Shown here: positions 6,132 to 10,932 of the stretch, in pieces
How the letters are laid out: each line of letters starts with the position of its first letter
How positions within the stretch are numbered: the first letter of the stretch is position 1
NCBI GenBank assembly: GCA_027018975.1
Contig: JALUXN010000203.1
Coordinates: 1-10,932 of the forward strand
Length of the DNA stretch: 10,932 nt
Direction: 5' to 3'
DNA from: Mariprofundaceae bacterium
Lineage (GTDB): Bacteria > Pseudomonadota > Zetaproteobacteria > Mariprofundales > Mariprofundaceae
The notes under the pieces: model-generated
The model's input: the letters and a program-made list of their open reading frames with translations, nothing else
The model's database searches: none
What the model was told of the DNA's origin: nothing
Made by a program: the position numbers and the translations under genes

Positions 6132-7247
6132 TTATGCACGGGTGCGATAGCGTTGTAAAAAGGCATCGCGAAACGCCGGCCACTGCCCCGCATCGAGCGC
6201 ATCGCGGCAGCGCTGCATCAGCGCGCAGTAGTAGTGCAGATTGTGCAGCGTATTGAGTCTGGCGCTCAAAATCTCCTTGGACATGAAGAGGTGACGCAGG
6301 TAGGCGCGCGAGAAGTTGCGGCAGGTGTAGCAGCTGCAATCTTCCATGATCGGGCGCGGATCGTCGAAATGTTTCAGGTTTTTGATGTTGATCTTGCCAT
6401 CATCGGTGAACAGCGTGCCGTTGCGGGCATTGCGGCTGGGCATCACACAATCGAACATATCGATGCCGCGATCGATCCCCTCAATCAGATCATCGGGCGT
6501 GCCGACCCCCATCACATAGTGCGGTTTATCAACCGGCAGATGCGGCGCCAGTGCATCGAGCATGGCCAGCATCTCCGCTTTCGGCTCGCCGACCGACAGC
6601 CCACCGATAGCCACCCCCTCGAAATCGATCGCCTGAATCGCCGCCAAACTCTCCAGCCGCAGCTCAGGGTACATGCCACCCTGCACAATGCCGAACAGCG
6701 CCTGCCGATCGTTCACCGGCAGCGCCGCACGGCACTCGCCCGCCCAGCGCATGGAGAGCTCCATCGAGGCGCGCGCCTGCTCCGGCGTGGCGGGGTACGG
6801 CGTGCACTCATCAAAGGCCATGACAATATCACTGCCCAGTTTACGCTGGATCTCCATACTCTCTTTCGGCCCGAGAAAGACCTCACGGCCATCGATATGG
6901 GAGCGAAAACGGACACCGTCCGCCTCAATCTTGCGCAGCTCGCCCAGCGACCAGACCTGAAAGCCGCCCGAATCGGTCAGAATCGGCCGATCCCACGCCA
7001 TGAACTGATGCAAGCCGCCCATCTGTGCAATCAGATCCGCACCCGGCCGCAGCATCAGATGATAAGTATTGCCGAGAATAATGGAGGCTTGAATATCATC
7101 CGTCAGATCGGCCGGCGTCAGGCTCTTCACCGTCGCCTGCGTACCGACCGGCATGAAGACCGGCGTCTCCACGACGCCATGCGTCAGCGTCAGCCGCCCG
7201 CGCCGGGCGTGGCCGGTTGGGTCTTGATGAAAAGCGCTAAATTCCAA
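6132..7247 (-). CDS. tgt: Queuine/preQ1 tRNA-guanine transglycosylase (Tgt)
   Basis: Replaces guanine-34 with preQ1 in GUN-anticodon tRNAs (Asp, Asn, His, Tyr) during queuosine synthesis. The 371 residues are full length. D92 (TDSGGFQ) is the general base and D266 (GIDMFDCVMP) the nucleophile, equivalent to Z. mobilis D280. GGLSVGEPK at 215-223 is in the substrate loop. Zinc is bound by C304, C306, C309 (CSCYTC) and H335 (NTLHNL). The start is TTG: the first in-frame ATG is residue 32, inside a conserved block, so translation must begin upstream, and homology begins right at this TTG. No Shine-Dalgarno sequence is visible. The upstream stop is 6 bases away, so re-initiation after the fusion gene is likely. 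queA, the usual upstream neighbour in gammaproteobacteria, is absent here. Confidence 0.96.
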   Translation of the reverse strand: MEFSAFHQDPTGHARRGRLTLTHGVVETPVFMPVGTQATVKSLTPADLTDDIQASIILGNTYHLMLRPGADLIAQMGGLHQFMAWDRPILTDSGGFQVWSLGELRKIEADGVRFRSHIDGREVFLGPKESMEIQRKLGSDIVMAFDECTPYPATPEQARASMELSMRWAGECRAALPVNDRQALFGIVQGGMYPELRLESLAAIQAIDFEGVAIGGLSVGEPKAEMLAMLDALAPHLPVDKPHYVMGVGTPDDLIEGIDRGIDMFDCVMPSRNARNGTLFTDDGKINIKNLKHFDDPRPIMEDCSCYTCRNFSRAYLRHLFMSKEILSARLNTLHNLHYYCALMQRCRDALDAGQWPAFRDAFLQRYRTRA

Positions 7248-7253
7248 AATGGT

Positions 7254-8471
7254 CTATCGTTTCTTGAGCATCGCAAACAGTGCTTGCGGCGCTTCCGACA
7301 TGGCATCGGAGCTGAACTGCGTGCGCCATGACGCCTCCAGCGCGAAGGCGTCATCAAAGAGCCGGTGGATGTCCGCCTCATCATAGCGGCACGGCGGACC
7401 GATCTCGCCGCGCTCATCTTTGTGGAAACATTTCAGCAGAAGATAGCCGCCGGCTTTGAGCAGCCGCGCCATCGTAGCCAGGTAACGCTGTTGATCGGCA
7501 GGATCGGCAAAGCTATGGCAGACACCCCGGTCAATAATCAGATCGAACGGCTCGCACAATCCGCTCTCCAACACGTTATCGACCTGCACATCGATGCTCA
7601 CACCCGCCTCAGCCGCGCGCTGCCGTGTCGCCTGCACGGCGGTGGCGGAGATGTCGGTCGCCGTCACCTGAAATCCGAGCTCAGCCAACGCCACACTCTG
7701 CGTCCCCGGTCCGCAGCCGATATCGAGCAAACGACCGCGATCGATCTGCAGGCGCTGCAGTGCCTCGGCCATATCCGCATCCAGTGCGTCGTAGAACCAC
7801 GGCAGCTGCTCCAGCGGCGACTCCTGATAGCGCGCCTCCCAGCCCGCAGCCGCAGGTGGTTGCCACGCTGCGCCCCACTGACCGGCATGCACCAGCTCTT
7901 GCAGCGGCTTGCGCGTGCGCGGTGCGGTCTCGATCTGTTGCAGCGATTCAGGCAGCACGCTGGGGTCAGCCAGATAACCGAGCGCGGTGATGCTCATGAC
8001 ACTCATCGTATCGGGAATGGCCAACAGCTGCGCCACGGCATCAGCATCAAAGCCGCCCATCTGATGACTGGCCAACCCTGCATCGCTCGCCTGCAACGTG
8101 AGCGACATCAGCGCCTGCCCCAGATCATATGCCGCCCAGCGGTTGGGCTGGCCATTGTGCGAGAAGTGGCGCTGTGTCACCGCAACAATCAGTACGGAGG
8201 CACGTGCTGCCCAGTCTCGGTTCGGCGCGGCCAGCGTCTCCAGCAACGCCGCCCACTGCCCACCGTCGGCATGGCCATCCGCAAAGCGGTCGACAACCAC
8301 AAAACGCCACGGCTGCTCACCATAACAAGACGGCGCCCAACGTGCGGCTTCCAGACAGAGCGCCACGGTTTGCAAAGAAACTGGCCGCTCCAGATCGAAA
8401 GCGCGCGGGCTCCAGCGTTCAGCAAACATGCGCGCAATCGGCGCCTGCACATTCATTCGCATACGTGACAT
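7254..8471 (-). CDS. Nitroreductase-family / class I SAM methyltransferase fusion protein
   Basis: One uninterrupted 405-residue frame with two complete domains. Residues 1 to about 205 are an FMN-dependent nitroreductase-family domain: RWSPRAFD at 19-26, ARWAPSCYGEQPWRFVVV at 43-60 (FMN pocket), AYDLGQALMSLTLQASDAG at 114-132, ALGYL at 163-167 and the closing RKPLQELV-x6-WG. Residues about 210-405 are a class I methyltransferase: WEARYQE and PWFYDAL as in TPMT/TehB-like enzymes, motif I LLDIGCGPG with D250-G256, acidic D273 after beta-2, FDLIIDRGVCHSF, and LLKAGGYLLLKCF. The linker is only a few residues. The start is ATG 8471, 6 bases after AGGAGG, which itself overlaps the hisH stop. Substrates of both domains are unknown. 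Modifying the reduced product of the first domain by methylation is an attractive but untested idea. Confidence 0.87.
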   Translation of the reverse strand: MSRMRMNVQAPIARMFAERWSPRAFDLERPVSLQTVALCLEAARWAPSCYGEQPWRFVVVDRFADGHADGGQWAALLETLAAPNRDWAARASVLIVAVTQRHFSHNGQPNRWAAYDLGQALMSLTLQASDAGLASHQMGGFDADAVAQLLAIPDTMSVMSITALGYLADPSVLPESLQQIETAPRTRKPLQELVHAGQWGAAWQPPAAAGWEARYQESPLEQLPWFYDALDADMAEALQRLQIDRGRLLDIGCGPGTQSVALAELGFQVTATDISATAVQATRQRAAEAGVSIDVQVDNVLESGLCEPFDLIIDRGVCHSFADPADQQRYLATMARLLKAGGYLLLKCFHKDERGEIGPPCRYDEADIHRLFDDAFALEASWRTQFSSDAMSEAPQALFAMLKKR

Positions 8472-8481
8472 CAGCGGCCTC

Positions 8482-9111
8482 CTAGGGATTCCATTGCAGA
8501 AATGCCTCCAGCAGTGCCAGGCCGGCACGTTGACTCTTTTCGGGGTGAAACTGGGTGGCCACGATATTGTCACGACCGATAGCGGCGGCGAAGGGGTAAT
8601 CGCCATATGAACAGGCGGCCAGCAGATGTTCGGGCTGCGTCGGCATGCAGCAGTAGGAGTGGACGTAATAGACCTGTTGACCGGCCAGCGGCTGCAAGAC
8701 CGGATGCGCCGACTTCTCGGAAGAGAGCACCACGTCATTCCAACCCATGTGCGGGATTTTGAAGCCGCGCTCGGCATGCGTTTCAGGGAACGGCTTGACC
8801 GCACCGGGAATCAGACCGAGGCCGCGGTGATGGCCGAACTCTAAGGAGGCATCCATCAACACCTGCATACCCAGACAGATGCCGAGAAAGGGTGTGCCGG
8901 CGGCAATGGCATCCTTCAATGCCACATCCATACCGCCCTCCTGCAATGCGTGCATGCAGTCGCGAAAAGCGCCGACACCCGGTAGCACAATACGATCATA
9001 CTGGCGCAGGTCATCGGCCTGATCGACCAGTGTCACCCTGCCGCCCACCTGCTCCAGCGCCTTGGCCACCGAATGCAGGTTACCCATGCCGTAGTTGATG
9101 AGGGCGATCAT
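8482..9111 (-). CDS. hisH: Imidazole glycerol phosphate synthase glutaminase subunit HisH
   Basis: Class I glutamine amidotransferase that delivers ammonia to HisF for IGP and AICAR formation in histidine biosynthesis. The 209 residues match the family. MIALINYGMGNLHSV is the standard N-terminus, PGVGAF the oxyanion-strand region, C79 (LGICLGMQ) the nucleophile, and H189 and E191 (ATQFHPEKSQ) complete the triad. VHSYCC follows the glutaminase core. The ATG at 9111 is preferred over an in-frame TTG seven codons upstream because homology begins at MIALINYGMGN and GGAG sits 6 bases before this ATG. That ribosome site lies in the 3' arm of a perfect 9-bp hairpin. hisA and hisF are not next to it; the next gene is the fusion protein, 10 bases on. 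Confidence 0.95.
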   Translation of the reverse strand: MIALINYGMGNLHSVAKALEQVGGRVTLVDQADDLRQYDRIVLPGVGAFRDCMHALQEGGMDVALKDAIAAGTPFLGICLGMQVLMDASLEFGHHRGLGLIPGAVKPFPETHAERGFKIPHMGWNDVVLSSEKSAHPVLQPLAGQQVYYVHSYCCMPTQPEHLLAACSYGDYPFAAAIGRDNIVATQFHPEKSQRAGLALLEAFLQWNP

Positions 9112-9134
9112 AGCTTGCTCCGGGAGGAGCAAGC
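9112..9134 (-). promoter_or_regulatory. Hairpin sequestering the hisH ribosome-binding site
   Basis: On the mRNA strand GCTTGCTCC, a TCCC loop and GGAGCAAGC form a perfect 9-bp stem whose 3' arm begins with the GGAG ribosome site and ends one base before the ATG. No T-tract follows, so it is not an intrinsic terminator. Folding should lower hisH initiation unless a protein, RNA or upstream structure opens it. Confidence 0.6.
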
Positions 9135-9135
9135 G

Positions 9136-9269
9136 GTGAGGCGTGAGGCGTGAGGGGTAAGAGGTAAGGCGTGAAATATGAGGGGTGAGGGGTCAGGAGT
9201 CAGGCGTAGCTCCGCCTCACTCCTGACGCCTAACCCCTTACCTCTCCCCCCTAACGCCTGACCCCTACT
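9136..9269. repeat. Inverted array of degenerate heptamers between hisB and hisH
   Basis: Plus-strand bases 9136-9205 read as ten consecutive 7-mers in strict register, consensus GTNAGG(C/G/A): GTGAGGC twice, GTGAGGG, GTAAGAG, GTAAGGC, GTGAAAT, ATGAGGG, GTGAGGG, GTCAGGA, GTCAGGC. After an 8-base centre (9206-9213), bases 9214-9269 read as eight 7-mers of the reverse complement: GCCTCAC, TCCTGAC, GCCTAAC, CCCTTAC, CTCTCCC, CCCTAAC, GCCTGAC, CCCTACT. The two halves can fold into a long interrupted hairpin, strongest over the inner two or three units. The third base of each unit varies most. It occupies nearly all of an otherwise operonic gap. No protein is encoded. Confidence 0.85.
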
Positions 9270-9277
9270 ACCCCCCA

Positions 9278-9883
9278 CTACAACGCTCCCTTCGTGCTTG
9301 GGATCCCTTGCTGCCGCGCATCAGCTGCCACCGCCATGCGCAGTGCGCGGCCGAAGGCTTTGAATACGGTCTCGATGATGTGGTGATTATTGCCGCCGCG
9401 CAGGGCGTCGATGTGCAGGGTAATGCGGCCATGGTTGCTCACCGCTTGGAAGAACTCTTTGAACAGATCGATATCGAAGCCGCCCACCGTCTCTTTGGGG
9501 AAATCGATGTGATACTCGAGGCCGGGGCGACCGGAGAAGTCGAGCACAACACGCGACAGCGCCTCATCGAGCGGCACATAGGCGTGGCCGTAGCGTGTAA
9601 TCCCCGCCTTATCGCCGACCGCTTGGCGCAGCGCCTCGCCAAGGCAGATGCCGATGTCTTCAACGGTGTGGTGATCGTCAATCTCGCGATCGCCCTTCGC
9701 CTCCACCGTCAGATCGATCAATCCGTGGCGGGCGATCTGCTCCAGCATGTGATCGAGGAAAGGGATCGAGGAGTTGAGCCGTGCGGCTCCGCTGCCATCC
9801 AGATCGAGGCTCAGCTTGATGGCTGTCTCTTTGGTGGTACGCTCAATGGCTGCGCTCCGATTCTGCTTCGTGGATTTGCTCAT
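9278..9883 (-). CDS. hisB: Imidazoleglycerol-phosphate dehydratase (HisB, monofunctional)
   Basis: Dehydrates imidazole glycerol phosphate to imidazole acetol phosphate, the step before HisC. The 201 residues contain only the dehydratase; the N-terminal histidinol-phosphatase domain of enteric HisB is absent. The two manganese-binding repeats are visible as FLDHMLEQIARHG (42-54) with DDHHTVED (69-76), and NNHHIIE (165-171). The C-terminus ends PSTKGAL, the common family ending. The ATG is one base after the hisC stop, and its GGGAG site lies in the end of hisC, so the two are coupled. A separate histidinol-phosphatase must be encoded elsewhere. Confidence 0.97.
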   Translation of the reverse strand: MSKSTKQNRSAAIERTTKETAIKLSLDLDGSGAARLNSSIPFLDHMLEQIARHGLIDLTVEAKGDREIDDHHTVEDIGICLGEALRQAVGDKAGITRYGHAYVPLDEALSRVVLDFSGRPGLEYHIDFPKETVGGFDIDLFKEFFQAVSNHGRITLHIDALRGGNNHHIIETVFKAFGRALRMAVAADARQQGIPSTKGAL

Positions 9884-9884
9884 G

Positions 9885-10922
9885 TTACTCTCCCGTGATC
9901 TTGCTCAGCGCGGCCAGCAGCGCATCATTCTCCGCCGCACTGCCGATGGTGATCCGCAAGCAATGTTCCAACAGCCGATCCGCGCCATGCATGTTTTTGA
10001 TCAAGATATTTTCCGCCTTCAACGCCGCAAACACGGCATCGGCGTCCGCTACCCGCAGTAGCAGGAAATTGGCCTGCGATGGGAAACACTCGATGCCATC
10101 CATCGCCGACAGCGCCGCCGCCACCCGTTCGCGCTCGGCACGAATCTCGGCCACCTGCGCTTCGAACTGGTCGAAATGGTCGAGCAGGAAGTTGGCCGAG
10201 GCCTGCGTCAAGGCATTGATATTGTACGGCATACGCACCTTGTTGAGGTGGTGGATCTGCTCAGCATCGCCCAGCAGATAGCCCATGCGCAGCCCCGCCC
10301 AGCCGATTTTGGAGAAGGTTTTGAGCACCATCACATTCGGCGCAATCAGGTTCGTATGGGTGCGTTCGGAGAAAGAACCATACGCCTCATCGATCACCAA
10401 CAAGCCATTGAAACTATGAGCGATTTTCTCGATGCGATCCTGCCGCCAGAGATTGCCTGTCGGATTGTTCGGACAGGCGAGAAAGGCCACCTCCGCCTTC
10501 TCGCGCGCGCAGACCTGCATGAACTGATCCTCACGCATGGTGAAATCGGCCGCCAGCGGCACCGTCGCCACCGGCCGTTTCAACCACTGCGAAATCATCC
10601 GATACATCACAAAGGTCGGCTCCGGCACCACGCATGTGCCGGCATTGGCGGCAATCAGGATCATCTGAATAATCTCGTCCGACCCGTTGCCGAGCAGCAC
10701 CTGATCAGCATTGACGCCCTCTTTTTTGGCGATCTTCTCGCGCAGCTGGCGCATCTCGGCATCGGGGTAGCGGTTGATCTGCACCTTGGCCAACGCATCG
10801 ATCCACGCCCGATGCAGCTCAGCCGGCATATCGAACGGATTCTCCATCGCGTCCAGCTTGATCATGCCACGGCTATCCGGCACATGGTAGGCCGATAGCG
10901 CCTTAATATCGTTACGAATCAT
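9885..10922 (-). CDS. hisC: Histidinol-phosphate aminotransferase (HisC)
   Basis: PLP-dependent class I/II aminotransferase converting imidazole acetol phosphate and glutamate to histidinol phosphate. The 345 residues are full length. LDAMENPF at 23-30 is the family's N-terminal substrate-binding motif. GNGSDEII (78-85) contacts the cofactor phosphate, CPNNPTG (150-156) and DEAY with D178 and Y181 bind the pyridine ring, and K205 in TFSKIGWAGLRMGY forms the Schiff base. The C-terminal arginine is in LRITIGS. The start ATG lies 10 bases inside the right edge, so the ribosome site and any upstream his genes cannot be seen; hisG-hisD would be the usual upstream neighbours. Confidence 0.97.
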   Translation of the reverse strand: MIRNDIKALSAYHVPDSRGMIKLDAMENPFDMPAELHRAWIDALAKVQINRYPDAEMRQLREKIAKKEGVNADQVLLGNGSDEIIQMILIAANAGTCVVPEPTFVMYRMISQWLKRPVATVPLAADFTMREDQFMQVCAREKAEVAFLACPNNPTGNLWRQDRIEKIAHSFNGLLVIDEAYGSFSERTHTNLIAPNVMVLKTFSKIGWAGLRMGYLLGDAEQIHHLNKVRMPYNINALTQASANFLLDHFDQFEAQVAEIRAERERVAAALSAMDGIECFPSQANFLLLRVADADAVFAALKAENILIKNMHGADRLLEHCLRITIGSAAENDALLAALSKITGE

Positions 10923-10932
10923 GACTGTTTTC

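Noticed and set aside
8472..8804. N-terminal extension of the fusion protein by 111 codons
   Set aside because: This part is out-of-frame sequence of hisH; the ribosome site AGGAGG and nitroreductase similarity both place the start at 8471.
9112..9132. Earlier TTG start for hisH
   Set aside because: It would add seven residues encoded by the hairpin; homology and the GGAG spacing support ATG 9111.
9136..9269. CRISPR array or intrinsic terminator
   Set aside because: Units are 7 bases with no spacers and the long palindrome has no following T-tract in either direction.

Overview
The window is a chromosomal segment of a moderately GC-rich Pseudomonadota (proteobacterial) genome. The housekeeping families (SecD/SecF/YajC, Tgt, QueD, HisB/C/H, RNase R) and class II tRNA-Leu have bacterial, proteobacterial form. 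The order yajC-secD-secF-Mth938, the short SecD (527 aa) and the monofunctional HisB argue against an enteric-type gammaproteobacterium. A zetaproteobacterium or an early-branching gamma/alpha relative would fit, but that is a guess from gene order, not a measurement.

Layout. Nearly all protein genes are on the minus strand. Reading in the direction of transcription, from the right edge: hisC, hisB, a 166-base interval packed with degenerate heptamer repeats, hisH, a nitroreductase-methyltransferase fusion gene, tgt, yajC, secD, secF, a Mth938-family gene, queD, then tRNA-Phe(GAA). Gaps are mostly 0-60 bases, so the run from hisH to queD could be one long transcript. Left of tRNA-Phe is a roughly 420-base, visibly AT-richer scar of an integrative element. 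It holds a frameshifted N-terminal stub of a P4-type tyrosine integrase preceded by TGACGGTA repeats. Then come a strong hairpin terminator and tRNA-Leu(CAG) on the plus strand. At the left edge is rnr (RNase R) on the minus strand, cut by the window end; its start codon lies inside the tRNA-Leu promoter.

How the genes work together. HisC, HisB and HisH are histidine-biosynthesis enzymes; hisA and hisF do not follow hisH here. Tgt and QueD are two steps of queuosine tRNA modification, and they bracket the Sec translocon accessory genes yajC-secD-secF. The least ordinary items are four. (1) The in-frame nitroreductase-methyltransferase fusion between hisH and tgt. (2) The inverted array of about 10 + 8 heptamers between hisB and hisH. 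(3) A perfect hairpin that buries the hisH ribosome-binding site. (4) The integrase scar next to tRNA-Leu. I found no convincing new defence or mobile system; most of the window is ordinary core metabolism.
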